64,000 bases of DNA from Acidobacteriaceae bacterium (GCA_025355505.1 JANXZM010000061.1:1-64000); one strand, 5' to 3'; positions 43,278 through 52,984 are shown, numbered from the stretch's first letter. Translations and numbers: made by a program. The notes: generated from the sequence alone by a model not told the origin.

Positions 43278-43576
43278 AGTTTGGCCTTTGGACCCTACTC
43301 ATCTATCCTGCGGGCACCCGCAACTTTTCGACAAGTTACCAGAGTACTTTTGCTGCCTTCTGGCAACGCAAAGTAGTCCCTGCCCCAACGAACGACTTTT
43401 TTCATCCGGAGGAGCGGTTTTTTCGATGCCTTCCGGCACACTTCCACCGGCGTTCGCGTTATAGTTGATACACAGTTCATCGCAAATAGTCGGATAGCGG
43501 CTATGGCGGTACACGTATGTCGCTTATTCATTACGTAAGACCATTCTTGGAGTTGGGAATCTGTAAGGAGTACTGT
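43278..43576. other. spacer upstream of DUF2934 gene
   Basis: About 300 bp between divergent genes. I see no convincing gene, operator or repeat; it should hold promoters for the GAF gene (minus strand) and the DUF2934 gene (plus strand). AAGGAG lies just before the ATG at 43577. Confidence 0.4.
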
Positions 43577-43873
43577 ATGGCACGCAAAACGACTGGAATC
43601 ACAACCACCCGTAGCAAGAAAACCGGCGCTTCCGTTCAGCCTGCGGCGGTGGAGGGTGCGCTGGAAGTTCGCAAGGAAGTACGCAAGAATGGAAAGCTAG
43701 CCAATCTGGCTCCTGCCAATCTTGAAGAAGAGATTCGCCGCCGTGCCTACGAACTCTATCTGCAGCGCAGAGCGACTGCGAGCAGCGAGAGCGGCAACCA
43801 GAACCAGGATTGGCTGCTTGCGGAGCGCGAGATTCGTTTGCGCCACGGCAGTCAGGAACAGCACTCGGCATAG
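43577..43873 (+). CDS. DUF2934 small protein
   Basis: A 98-residue protein with a Lys/Thr-rich basic start (MARKTTGITTTRSKKTGASV) and a C-terminal DUF2934 motif (LEEEIRRRAYELYLQRR, then DWLLAEREI). DUF2934 proteins are small, abundant in Acidobacteria and of unknown function. The ATG at 43577 has AAGGAG 9 nt upstream; the track's 43517 start is in the spacer. No partner gene is obvious. Confidence 0.85.
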   Translation: MARKTTGITTTRSKKTGASVQPAAVEGALEVRKEVRKNGKLANLAPANLEEEIRRRAYELYLQRRATASSESGNQNQDWLLAEREIRLRHGSQEQHSA

Positions 43874-44244
43874 CTCTCGGCGCGTTATTCGCGCTGGACT
43901 TTTACCGAGACTTGGAATCTGCCTGCTGGCTCTGCGCGGGACGCGATACGACCAACGGTCGAGCTTGGGTGCGCGCTTTGGTACGAATGCTCGCCAGCCA
44001 CAATCGCAGGCGGTCGATGTAGATATAGACCACGGGAGTGGTAAACAGCGTCAGCATCTGGCTCACAATGAGCCCGCCCACGATGGTGATGCCGAGCGGC
44101 CGTCGCTGTTCCGATCCCGTACCGGTGCCCAGAGCCAGACGCAATCCGCCGAGCAGCGCCGCCATCGTCGTTATCATAATGGGGCGAAAACGCAGCAGGC
44201 ATGCCTCGCGAATCGCCTCCATACTCCCAGCCATAGCGCGCTTC

Positions 44245-44310
44245 TGCACTCCCGCTCCGCATACTCGTTTGGCGTCAGATACCCCAGCAAACCGTTCCGC
44301 ACGTGTAGAG
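44245..44310 (-). mobile_element. IS3-family transposase C-terminal remnant
   Basis: On the minus strand the frame reads [21 protein letters not shown], which matches the end of IS3-type integrase-core transposases (typically LGYLTPxEYA). Only about 20 residues survive. The track frame 44174-44389 contains it but is otherwise a chance ORF. Confidence 0.65.
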
Positions 44311-44468
44311 CGGACACTCCTGTCCGCTGCCGTTGACCTTGATTTGTTTGATCTGGAACCGCGAGAAAACAAGTGCAGCGAAATTCCATTTCCTTCGACC
44401 CGGTTTTTTCATCACACCCAACCAGTGACCGCCATCACTGACATCCAACCCGCCATGCGCGAAAATGA

Positions 44469-44661
44469 AGATGGATTGGCCCAGGCAGAAGTGTATCCGT
44501 CTCCAGAGACGGACTGCGATGCCGCCCGGAAGCCATTGTTAGCGCTCTTTGACAACCTAAATAACACCTGAGCAGTCGTCACCCGCTCCCAATTTGGGAC
44601 CAAAGCGCAGTATGTATCCGCTAAGTCCTTATTCCAGAATACTTTGATATAAGTCCTTTCG
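44469..44661. repeat. dispersed repeat A, copy 2
   Basis: Matches window positions 1-206 (ATTGGCCCAGGCAGAAGTG near the start; CTAAGTCCTTATTCCAGAAT near the end). The frame is broken by a TGA relative to copy 1. It sits inside the insertion in the RND pseudogene. Confidence 0.7.
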
Positions 44662-44827
44662 TTTCAAAGACCGAGCCCAAAAATTCCTCCTATCCTTATG
44701 ATTCCTATAGACCGGGGGAGGGGGGGTGGGGGTACTAAGTAGTAATATCCTCCGCCTTTACTGAAAACCGGGAACTCAGAACTCGGCTGCGCTACACTTC
44801 CTCCACATGCCCGTCGTCACCTATCTC

Positions 44828-44945
44828 GAAAGCGGGTAACCCACGCTTCGGGTTTGGTTCCCTTTCCAATCACACAACTGTGGGTAGGCGCCCCATCCTT
44901 CGCGTGCTTTTCGCAAAGGGTGGGTGGCAGTCTGATCGCACCGTG
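44828..44945. repeat. dispersed repeat B, copy 2
   Basis: Matches 8942-9050 with about 85% identity by eye, the CCTTCGCG/CGCAAAGG hairpin being slightly degraded. The two copies have the same orientation. Confidence 0.8.
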
Positions 44946-45363
44946 CTGTGCTGGCTCTTCGACATACCCTTCCCCCTTTCCCCAATATCAAATCATATTT
45001 AGGTGCGTGCGGTTTTTGGGGAGCAGGTCACAAAGTCAACCATCAGGATGGCACTCTTCTTGACGATGCCGATCAGCAGGATAATCCCAATCAGTCCGAC
45101 CACGTTGAGCTCATTTTTCGGAATCAGCAAAGCCAGCAGCGCGCCCACGCCGCCGGCAATCGTGTTCACCGCGGGATCCTTCATTACCACGTTCACGAAC
45201 TGGCTCATCTTCCCCTTCTTGGCGCACATCATCGGCGTCACCGTCAGTGAAATGAGCAATGACATGCCGATAGCGACGCTGAGGACGACGGCAAATTCCC
45301 GGAACAGCCGCCCGACGATGCCGCCCATCAGCAGAATAGGAATGAAGTGTCCCTATGGAATTA

Positions 45364-46887
45364 CTACGGTACGGCCTGAACTAGCGTCGGCCTAACCTGT
45401 TCGCGCTGAATTTCGGAGGCGTCCCACGCGCCGCCCAGAGCCTTCACCAGGAACACAGAAGTAACCAGTTGCTGGCCAAGCAACTGCGTTGACAGGCGTT
45501 GGTTGTTCAGCAACGCGGATTGCGCGGTAATCACATCAAGGTAGGTTGTCACACCGCCGACATAACGGCTGTTGGCGATGTCGAGCGCGCGGCGCGAGTC
45601 GGCGACCGCTGCCGCCTGAGTTTTCGCAGCCTGGTTAAGCAGGGCGAGACCGGAGAGTCCATCCTCCACCTGCTGAAATGCCACCAGCACAGATTCGCGA
45701 TAATTGGCGACCGATTCGTCATAAGCAGCGCGGGTGCCCGCCAGGTTGGCGCGATTGCGGTCGCCATTAAATATCGGTTGCAGCAGATCGCCGCCGAGCG
45801 ACCAGAAAGCGCTGGGAGCGTTGATCAGCGTGGCGATGTCGCGGCTCTCCCATCCGCCGCTCCCACCCAGCGTGATATGAGGATAAAACGCGGCCATCGC
45901 TAAACCGACTTGCGCATTTTCGAATGCCATCTGGCGCTCACTGGCGGCAACGTCCGGTCTGCGCTCCAGAATCCCGGATGGAACTCCGGTGGGAATTGCT
46001 GGAGGAGCGGCGTCGAACGGCGCCTCAGCCACGGTGAAAGCCGAGGCGGACTTCCCCGTCAGCACGGCGATGGCATGTTCGTATTGCGCCCGCTGCCGCA
46101 GTACGAGCGAAAGCTGCGTCGCAGTCGAATCCAACAACGCGGTCTGCTGTGCCACTTCCAGCCCATTCGCGACCCCGCCGTCGTGACGCCGGTTGACCAG
46201 GTCCAATCCCTTTTGCTGGATTTCGACCGACTGCCGCACCACTCCCGCTTCACGATCAAGTTCGCGCAGGTTGAAGTAGTCGGCGGCGAGTTCGGCAGTC
46301 AACACCAGGCGCACATTTTCCAGGTCGGCCGCACTCACCTGGAGCGAAGCGTTGGCCGCTTCAAGATTCCGGCGTACGCGTCCAAATAAATCAAGCTCGT
46401 AGCTGACGGAAAACGGGACGGTGAAAACGTTCTGGGTAACGGGCGCAGTCGCAACCTTGCTGCCCGAAACCGGGCGATTGCCGGAGAGGCGCTGGCGCTG
46501 CCCGCCGGGATCCACGCTGAGCGCGGGGAAGTACGCCGATGACGCGATCCGCGCCTGCGACCGGGCCTGCGAGAGACGATCCTGCGCCGCTACCAGCGAC
46601 TGGTTTGCCTGCAGCAGCTCTTGCTCCAGCCGGTCCAGTTCCGCGTCGTGAAATATCTGCCACCACGCGCCCTTCGGAATTGCATCCTTCGGAGCAGCCG
46701 TCTGCCACGGCCCTTCCCCTTTCCACGCGTCGGGAACCTGCGCAGTGGGGCGCCTATATCCCGGCCCGACCGTGCAACCTACGGTACAGACCGCAAGCAA
46801 TGCGACGATAAGCAATCCACTTTTCAAGTCACTCTTGCCAACAGGCTTATTGTCGAGTCGTAGTTGCTTTATAAGGGACGGAATCAT
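45364..46887 (-). CDS. RND outer membrane channel lipoprotein (NodT/OprM-like)
   Basis: About 507 residues starting MIPSLIKQL with a lipobox (LLIVALLAVCTVGCTVGPGYRRP). It has two OEP repeats with long helices (LLQANQSLVAAQDRLSQARSQARIA; VADSRRALDIANSRYVGGVTTYLDVITAQ). These form a trimeric TolC-like tunnel for drug efflux. It follows the membrane fusion gene and permease on the same strand. The track's start at 47016 overlaps the fusion protein gene, so ATG 46887 is chosen. Confidence 0.92.
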   Translation of the reverse strand: MIPSLIKQLRLDNKPVGKSDLKSGLLIVALLAVCTVGCTVGPGYRRPTAQVPDAWKGEGPWQTAAPKDAIPKGAWWQIFHDAELDRLEQELLQANQSLVAAQDRLSQARSQARIASSAYFPALSVDPGGQRQRLSGNRPVSGSKVATAPVTQNVFTVPFSVSYELDLFGRVRRNLEAANASLQVSAADLENVRLVLTAELAADYFNLRELDREAGVVRQSVEIQQKGLDLVNRRHDGGVANGLEVAQQTALLDSTATQLSLVLRQRAQYEHAIAVLTGKSASAFTVAEAPFDAAPPAIPTGVPSGILERRPDVAASERQMAFENAQVGLAMAAFYPHITLGGSGGWESRDIATLINAPSAFWSLGGDLLQPIFNGDRNRANLAGTRAAYDESVANYRESVLVAFQQVEDGLSGLALLNQAAKTQAAAVADSRRALDIANSRYVGGVTTYLDVITAQSALLNNQRLSTQLLGQQLVTSVFLVKALGGAWDASEIQREQVRPTLVQAVP

Positions 46888-47002
46888 GAACTCGCCTTTC
46901 TCCGTGACTCCGTGACTCCGTGGTGAGGTTCTGGTTTGTGAACGGCCCGGAGATCGCAGCTCGAAGTTGAATTTAGGACACGATCGACTGGCGGCAATCG
47001 CT

Positions 47003-48241
47003 TCACGAGCGTCCATCTCCCGCGTTCGGCTTAGCCACGCGCACTTTCTGCCCTTCCTCGAGTGAGTCGGCCGGGTTGATGATGATCTGATCGTTTACGT
47101 CGAGGCCGCCAAGAATTTCGAGCGTAGCGCCGAAGTCGCGCCCAATCGTGATCGGGCGCAAATGCACCTTGCTGTCCGTGTCGACAACCGCTACCCGCGG
47201 CCCCTCGGCGCGGAACAACATGGCGTTCACCGGGATCGTAATCCTCGAAATGGAAGTCCCAGTCGCAAAATGCACTTGGCCGAAAGAACCAGGCAACAGC
47301 TTGCCGCCTTTGTTTGGAACATCCACTTCCGTGAGCAGCGTACGCGTTGCGGGATCGATGGCATCGGCGGTGCGTGCCACCGTTCCCATAAATTTCTGGC
47401 CGGGAAATTCCTGGAGCGTAACGTTCGCCTTCATCCCAGCTTTCATGGACGGCGCATACGCCTGCGGAACACTGGCGTAAACACGAAGCGGATTGACGCG
47501 AGAGATAACGAACAGCTCCTTGCCAGCCGCTCCCGCCCCGGAATTGATGAGCGCGCCCGGATCGACATTGCGCCGGGTAAGCACTCCGGAAAAAGGTGCG
47601 TATACGTTCTTGAACGACTCGAGTTGCTCGAGGCGGCGAACATTCGCGTCCCCCGCCGCCAAGTTGGCTTGCGCCTGCTGGTAGCCGCTCGCCTGCTGGT
47701 CGGCTTCCTGCTGCGAAACCGAGTCGGACTTGCGCAGATTCGCCCAACGGTCGGCGGAGATCTTCGCCAGCTCCAGCGCCGCCTTGATCTGCTCGCGGCT
47801 GGCTCGCGCCTGTAAAAGCTCCTGGTCAATTTCCGGGGTATCGATCGCCGCCAGTAGTTCCCCCTTCTGAATCTTGCTTCCAATATCCTTGTACCAGCGT
47901 AAGAGGTAGCCGTTGGTTCGGGCAAAAATCGGTGACTCTTCAAAAGCCTGCAAATTTGCCGGCAACACAAGTTCGTCGTTCCCGGGCTCGGATTGAGGTT
48001 GCACCACCGCAACGGTCGGAACCGAGACGGCTTCGGTTTCTTTCGCCAGCGCGTTAGCTTCGGTGTTTCTGTTCAGAAATGTAACTGCACCGGCGGTGAT
48101 CAGGACCAGCAGCGCGGCGCCAACCAGAATCTTTCCCCGGCCTGCCGGAGCCGGACCCGGATCGAAGGGCTCACTGATGTCTGGGCGCACTGGCTGCGTC
48201 TGGTTCTGCTGCGTCGTTACAGGCGGCGGTTGTACTGGCAT
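47003..48241 (-). CDS. RND periplasmic membrane fusion protein (AcrA/MexA-like)
   Basis: About 412 residues. An N-terminal membrane anchor (GKILVGAALLVLITAGAVTFLNRN) is followed by a lipoyl domain, an alpha-hairpin (LLQARASREQIKAALELAKISADRW to QAQANLAAGDANVRRLEQL), a beta-barrel (NVTLQEFPGQKFMGTVARTADAIDP) and a membrane-proximal domain. It links the inner membrane permease to the outer membrane channel. ATG 48241 has GGAGG 7 nt upstream. It lies 39 bp downstream of the permease gene. Confidence 0.93.
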   Translation of the reverse strand: MPVQPPPVTTQQNQTQPVRPDISEPFDPGPAPAGRGKILVGAALLVLITAGAVTFLNRNTEANALAKETEAVSVPTVAVVQPQSEPGNDELVLPANLQAFEESPIFARTNGYLLRWYKDIGSKIQKGELLAAIDTPEIDQELLQARASREQIKAALELAKISADRWANLRKSDSVSQQEADQQASGYQQAQANLAAGDANVRRLEQLESFKNVYAPFSGVLTRRNVDPGALINSGAGAAGKELFVISRVNPLRVYASVPQAYAPSMKAGMKANVTLQEFPGQKFMGTVARTADAIDPATRTLLTEVDVPNKGGKLLPGSFGQVHFATGTSISRITIPVNAMLFRAEGPRVAVVDTDSKVHLRPITIGRDFGATLEILGGLDVNDQIIINPADSLEEGQKVRVAKPNAGDGRS

Positions 48242-48279
48242 GATGGCGACCTCCAACAAATTCTCTATTCTTGCTCTTT

Positions 48280-51200
48280 TTACATTTGCTCCTGCAACAG
48301 CCGCTCTTGGCGGCGGCCATGAATAATCGTAAATACACTGGGCACGAAAAATAAGGTGGCTACGGTTGCGAAGAGCAGGCCGCCAATCACGGCTCGGCCT
48401 AACGGCGCGTTCTGCTCACCGCCCTCCCCGAAGCCTAACGCCATCGGCAGCATGCCGACAATCATGGCCAGGGCCGTCATGAGTACCGGCCGCATGCGCG
48501 TGTAGCCGGCTTCAAGCGCCGCTTGCCGCGCCGGCACTCCAGCATCCATGCGGTCGCGAGCAAACGAAACCAGCAGAATCGAATTCGCGGTCGCCACCCC
48601 CATGCACATGACTGCGCCCGTCAGCGACGGAACATTGAGCGTGGTGCGCGTTATCAGCAGGAACCAGCAGATTCCCGCCAGCGCTCCCGGCAACGCTGTA
48701 ATGATAATGAAGGGATCGAGCCACGACTGAAAGTTGACCACGATCAGCAAATAGACGAGCACGATCGCCCCCAGAAGGCCTATGCCCAGGCCGAAGAACG
48801 AGGACTGCATGGTCTCAATCTGCCCGCGAACCACGATGCGCGTGCCGCGTGGCAAATGGTCCTGGAATGGTTTGAGCGCCTTCATCACGTCCGACGCAAC
48901 TCCACCCAGATCGCGCCCCTGCGTGCTGGCATACACATCGATAACCGGCTGCACGTTGTAATGGTTCACCACTGCCGGACGCGCCGCCGGCGTGAGCTGA
49001 ACCAGATTCCCCAGCACTTGCGGGGCCTGCGCCGTTACGCTGTTTACCGGTGTGTTCATCATGTCCTGCACCGACGTCATCCGATACTGTGGCGTTTGAA
49101 TGGCGATCGGATACGTCACACCGTTCTTCGGATTAAGCCAGAAATTCGGGGCCGTCTGAAAGCTTCCACTCAAGCTGATCAACACACTTTGCGCAACATC
49201 GCGGGCATTGAGTCCGACCTGATTGATGCGCGTGCGGTCCATATCCAGGTGGAGAGTGGGCAGACTCATTATCTGCTGCACGTGAACGTCCGCCGTGCCG
49301 GGAATCTGGCGCACCTGATTTGCGATCTTCTGCGCCAGGTCGTAGTTCGCGCGCATATCGGCGCCCATGATCTGGATGTCGACCGGCGCGGGTAATCCAA
49401 AATTGAGAATTTGCGACACGATATCGGCGGGCTGGAAAAAGAATTCCACGCCCGGAAAACGCGATGGCAGTTCGCGGCGCAACCTGCGTACATACTGCGC
49501 CGTCGGATGATGGTGCTCCGGATTCAGCGAAATCAGAATCTCCGCATCACTCGTCCCAATCACTCCCGAACTGCTGTAGGAAAGATTCAATCCCGAGTAC
49601 GGGACGCCGATATTGTCCAGCACAGTCTGCAACTCTTCCTTCGGAATCTCGCTGCGCAGCACGCGCTCCACTTCGTCGCACAGCCGCGCGGTCTCTTCCA
49701 CCCGCAGGCCGGACCGGGCACGGACGTGCAAGCGGATCAAGCCCGCATCCACTTGCGGGAAAAAGTCCTGCCCCAGAAAAAACACCAGCCCCAGCGACAA
49801 GAAACAGAAAGCCACAAAACCGATGGCGAATAATTTGCGGCGTTCGAGAGTGGTTTCCAAAAGTTGCTGATAGCCGCTCCGGAATCTTTCAAACCAGCGC
49901 TCGAATCTCCGCTGGAATTTTGCGAGGACGTTTGTCGGCTCGGCGGCACGGTGCTCGTGCCCGCGCATGATAAACATCACCATCGTCGGAATCAGGGTTC
50001 GCGACAGCAGGTAGGACGCCAGCATGGCAAAGCACACCGCTTCCGCCATGGGAACAAAAAGAAACTTCGCGACTCCGGACAGAAAAAACATCGGCACAAA
50101 CACAATGCAGATCGACAACGTCGATACAAGCGCAGGCACCGCAATTTCCCGCGCGCCATCGAGGATGGCCTGCTTCATGTCCTTGCCCATGGCCAGATAG
50201 CGCTCGATGTTTTCGATCGTCACCGTCGCGTCATCCACCAAAATGCCCACCGCAAGCGCCAGCCCTCCCAGAGTCATGATGTTGATGGTCTGGCCAAGTG
50301 CGCTCAGCAAAATCACGGAGACGAAAATAGACAAGGGGATCGAGACCGCGATGATCACCGTCGGACGCCAATCGCCCAGAAAAAGCAGAATCATGGCGGC
50401 GGTAAGACAGGCGGCAATCATCCCTTCCCGCAAAACTCCCTGAACCGACGCGCGCACAAAAAGCGACTGATCGAACAACGCCTTGATGCTGAGTTCAGGC
50501 GGCAGCGTCTGTGCCGCCAGCGGCACCATCGCCTTCACTGCATTAACGACGGTCAGCGTAGAAGATCCGCCCAGCTTGAAGATCGACATCAGTACGCCGC
50601 GCACGCCGTCCTGTCGCACGATGTTGGTTTGCGGCGCGAATCCGTCACGCACGTGCGCCACGTCGCGCAGGTAAAGTGTGGACGAGTGCGAGGTTTTTAC
50701 CGGCAGATCGTTCAGTTCGGCGATGGTCTGCGGAGTGCCGTTCATCTCCACCGTGTACTCGGTCGGCCCGATCTTGGCCGTACCTGCCGGCAGAATCAAA
50801 TTCTGCGCTGCCACCGCGTTGACAATGTCCGCGGGCGCCAGACCATAGGCCTGCAGCTTCGCGGAATCGAGGTCCACCTGCACCTGCCGAATCTTGCCTC
50901 CATAAGGATACGGCGTGCTCGCGCCCTGAACCGTGGTCAACTGTGTGCGCAGAAAATTGTTCCCCAGATCGAATAACTGCTGTTCCGGCAGCGTTTTGCT
51001 GCTCAACCCCAGTTGCACAACTGCGGTCGACGACGCCGTGTAAGTGATGACCAGCGGCGGATTCGCGCCCGGGGGCAGTCCGCGCAGCACCGTTTGGGAC
51101 ATCGCCGTCACCTGGGTCACGGCCATGGAAATATTGACGGAAGGCCGGAAGAAAATCTTGATCACGGCGATTCCGCTGAGCGACTGTGACTCCTGATGTT

Positions 51201-51435
51201 CGATGTCGTTGACCGTAACCGTGAATCCGCGCTCGGAGTTGCTCACGATCCGGTCCGCCATCTCACTCGGCGACAGACCCGTATAGCTCCATATCACGCT
51301 GACTACGGGTATGTTGATTTCGGGGAAAATATCGACCGGCGTGCGCAGGATGGTGATGGGCGTAAGAATAATGATGAGCAGCGCCATCACCACGAACGTG
51401 TAAGGGCGGCGAAGCGCTAATGCGACGATCCACAT
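48280..51435 (-). CDS. RND multidrug efflux permease (HAE-1 type)
   Basis: A 1051-residue permease with the twelve-helix layout and two periplasmic loops of AcrB-like pumps. The proton-relay Asp pair is seen in GLALAVGILVDDATVTIENI. The start is MWIVALALRRPYTFVVMALLIIIL. It exports hydrophobic compounds using proton-motive force. It is the first gene of a permease-adaptor-channel operon, with a TetR gene divergent. There is no ribosome binding site before the ATG; instead two 13-bp direct repeats lie there, so expression may be set by an operator or a leaderless message. Confidence 0.95.
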   Translation of the reverse strand: MWIVALALRRPYTFVVMALLIIILTPITILRTPVDIFPEINIPVVSVIWSYTGLSPSEMADRIVSNSERGFTVTVNDIEHQESQSLSGIAVIKIFFRPSVNISMAVTQVTAMSQTVLRGLPPGANPPLVITYTASSTAVVQLGLSSKTLPEQQLFDLGNNFLRTQLTTVQGASTPYPYGGKIRQVQVDLDSAKLQAYGLAPADIVNAVAAQNLILPAGTAKIGPTEYTVEMNGTPQTIAELNDLPVKTSHSSTLYLRDVAHVRDGFAPQTNIVRQDGVRGVLMSIFKLGGSSTLTVVNAVKAMVPLAAQTLPPELSIKALFDQSLFVRASVQGVLREGMIAACLTAAMILLFLGDWRPTVIIAVSIPLSIFVSVILLSALGQTINIMTLGGLALAVGILVDDATVTIENIERYLAMGKDMKQAILDGAREIAVPALVSTLSICIVFVPMFFLSGVAKFLFVPMAEAVCFAMLASYLLSRTLIPTMVMFIMRGHEHRAAEPTNVLAKFQRRFERWFERFRSGYQQLLETTLERRKLFAIGFVAFCFLSLGLVFFLGQDFFPQVDAGLIRLHVRARSGLRVEETARLCDEVERVLRSEIPKEELQTVLDNIGVPYSGLNLSYSSSGVIGTSDAEILISLNPEHHHPTAQYVRRLRRELPSRFPGVEFFFQPADIVSQILNFGLPAPVDIQIMGADMRANYDLAQKIANQVRQIPGTADVHVQQIMSLPTLHLDMDRTRINQVGLNARDVAQSVLISLSGSFQTAPNFWLNPKNGVTYPIAIQTPQYRMTSVQDMMNTPVNSVTAQAPQVLGNLVQLTPAARPAVVNHYNVQPVIDVYASTQGRDLGGVASDVMKALKPFQDHLPRGTRIVVRGQIETMQSSFFGLGIGLLGAIVLVYLLIVVNFQSWLDPFIIITALPGALAGICWFLLITRTTLNVPSLTGAVMCMGVATANSILLVSFARDRMDAGVPARQAALEAGYTRMRPVLMTALAMIVGMLPMALGFGEGGEQNAPLGRAVIGGLLFATVATLFFVPSVFTIIHGRRQERLLQEQM

Positions 51436-51462
51436 AAGACTGACGAAACAAGACTGACGAAA
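51436..51462. promoter_or_regulatory. tandem AAGACTGACGAAA repeats upstream of the RND operon
   Basis: The 13-bp sequence occurs at 51436-51448 and 51450-51462, a 14-bp period, directly against the permease start and in the TetR/RND divergent spacer. It may be a regulator site, but direct rather than inverted repeats are atypical for TetR. Confidence 0.45.
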
Positions 51463-51594
51463 ACCGGTATTGCCGGAAATCGATACTAGCGGAAACCGTC
51501 ACTGCCGAAGCTGCGGCCCCACGCTCGCCTACGGAATTACAATTACAGATTCAAAACAGTACGTTTCGAATTTAAATTATATTAGACTTCAGCC

Positions 51595-52263
51595 ATGGTT
51601 CAAAATCATACGCGGCGCGCCAATGCTGGGAATGCCGATCCCCGTAACGGAATCGAGGGGGCTGCCGGGAAGCGCCCGCCCGGGCGGCCACGCAGTGAGG
51701 CGTCGCGTCAGTCGATCCTGCGCAGCACTCTGAAACTGCTCAAGCAGCATGGTGGATTCGCGGAACTGAGCATTGAGGCCATCGCCGCCGACGCCAATGT
51801 TGGCAAGACAACTGTCTACCGCTGGTGGCCGACCAAGGCCGCCTTGGTCGCCGACGCTTTCTCCACTAGTGCCGACCAAGAACTCCGCTTTCCGGATACA
51901 GGCTCTGTGCAACGCGACATGAGTCTGCAGATGAGGCGGCTGATTCGCATCTTCCGGTCCAATCGCGGCAAGCTGGTGGCGGCTCTGCTCGCCGGAGGGC
52001 AATCGGATCCGAAGCTGATCCAGGCTTTTCGTGAAAGATTCTTGTGGCCCAGGCGTAAACAGGCCTATCAAACTCTGCAACGCGGCATCGACCGCGGTGA
52101 ACTCCCCGCTGGCAGCGACCTCGACCTCGTTCTCGACTCGCTCTACGGTCCGATCTACATGCGCTTTCTGATCCGGCACGACAAGCTCGACGAAAGCTTC
52201 GCCGACGATATTTGCGCGCTCATTCTGAATGGCCTGAAATGCCGGCCACCACGCGGAAATTAG
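51595..52263 (+). CDS. TetR-family repressor
   Basis: A 222-residue TetR protein with a helix-turn-helix (RQSILRSTLKLLKQHGGFAELSIEAIAADANVGKTTVYRWWPTK) and a helical ligand-binding half with a TetR_C-like end. It lies divergently 159 bp from the RND permease gene, the usual place for its repressor. The preceding 18 residues are a Pro/Gly-rich tail (KRPPGRPR). Confidence 0.92.
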   Translation: MVQNHTRRANAGNADPRNGIEGAAGKRPPGRPRSEASRQSILRSTLKLLKQHGGFAELSIEAIAADANVGKTTVYRWWPTKAALVADAFSTSADQELRFPDTGSVQRDMSLQMRRLIRIFRSNRGKLVAALLAGGQSDPKLIQAFRERFLWPRRKQAYQTLQRGIDRGELPAGSDLDLVLDSLYGPIYMRFLIRHDKLDESFADDICALILNGLKCRPPRGN

Positions 52264-52287
52264 GGGGCGCTGGAAACGTACTGTGAA

Positions 52288-52632
52288 CTATTGCGACCCA
52301 TACGATTCGACCGCCTGGTCTTCGTTTTCGAAAGTGGTAAAAAGATTCAGTACGCCGATCAGCCGCAACGTCTGGGTCACGAATTTGGAAGGACTCACCA
52401 ATCGAATGTCGCCGCCGCGTTGCTTTGCCGAACTCAGCGACTTCACCATCACTCCAATTCCGCTGGAGTCGATCATGGGAACCTCGGCACAGTTGAGGAT
52501 CAAGCGGACGTCTCCTGCCGAAAAAGCGTCGTTAACCGCTTGACGGAAGGTATCCACAGCCTGGCCCAGTCGCACCGCTCCGCGGAGTTGGATAATCTGC
52601 ACATCGGAACGCCGGCGCACCGTAATTTCCAT
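52288..52632 (-). CDS. STAS-domain anti-sigma-factor antagonist
   Basis: About 114 residues of SpoIIAA/RsbV type. The phosphorylatable Ser is in MIDSSGIGVMV and the strand-rich start VQIIQLRGAVRLG is typical. Such proteins are switched by a kinase and a PP2C/SpoIIE phosphatase; one phosphatase of that class is at 980-3067, but direct pairing is not shown. The ATG at 52632 replaces the track's 52638 start. It converges on the TetR gene by 25 bp. Confidence 0.9.
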   Translation of the reverse strand: MEITVRRRSDVQIIQLRGAVRLGQAVDTFRQAVNDAFSAGDVRLILNCAEVPMIDSSGIGVMVKSLSSAKQRGGDIRLVSPSKFVTQTLRLIGVLNLFTTFENEDQAVESYGSQ

Positions 52633-52638
52633 CCGCAA

Positions 52639-52932
52639 GACCTCTTTTCTTCACCCCAGCCGCCGGGGGGAGCTTTCAGCCTGCATTGTATCAGTGCTCA
52701 GCCAGGCAGGACGGTTAGAGAGGACAGTTAAGAACTTAAGACCATCGAGGGGAGCCGTCTACATCCTTCGGCAGCGACTTCGATAGAAAGCCCCTCCATC
52801 CAGACGACAAAGCACAACAGGGGCGCCACTCCCTAAGCCGTTTGCCTGCCAAAACTTACCGTTCAGTAGCAAAATCAGACCGATGCCTGACAAGGCTTGC
52901 GTGAAGTAGCATCTAGCGTTAGAATCAAAGTG
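52639..52932. other. spacer with no clear feature
   Basis: About 290 bp without a convincing ORF, hairpin or repeat; GC-rich at the STAS end. The iscR operator cluster begins at its right edge. Confidence 0.4.
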
Positions 52933-52973
52933 CGACCGAAACGGTCGGACTTTTATCCGACTATATAGGTCGG
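52933..52973. promoter_or_regulatory. overlapping palindromes upstream of iscR
   Basis: Three palindromes share half-sites: CGACCG-AAA-CGGTCG at 52933-52947, GTCGGA-N6-TCCGAC at 52944-52961 and CCGAC-N7-GTCGG at 52957-52973. Together they give four alternating CCGAC/GTCGG half-sites in 40 bp, ending 12 bp before the iscR ATG. This suits autorepression by the Rrf2-type IscR. Confidence 0.7.
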
Positions 52974-52984
52974 TATTCGGCGAC

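Larger units (their letters stand above)
44245..45015. mobile_element. composite insertion inside the RND pseudogene
   Basis: About 770 bp separate the two permease pieces. It contains an IS3-type transposase C-terminal remnant, a perfect hairpin AGCGGACA-CTCC-TGTCCGCT at 44309-44328, repeat A copy 2, repeat B copy 2 and a G-rich tract (GGGGGAGGGGGGGTGGGGG). No intact transposase remains and exact ends cannot be defined by eye. Confidence 0.6.
43902..45350 (-). pseudogene. wrecked RND efflux permease (MdtB/MdtC-like)
   Basis: Two pieces of one permease remain on the minus strand. The 45350-45015 piece reads [21 protein letters not shown]...LTVTPMM, then jumps by an internal deletion to [27 protein letters not shown] and VDF. 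After about 770 bp of foreign DNA the 44240-43902 piece resumes with [25 protein letters not shown] and the C-terminus [13 protein letters not shown]. The N-terminal 400 or so residues are missing. It follows the intact OM channel gene, so the operon once had two permeases, as in mdtABC. Confidence 0.85.
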
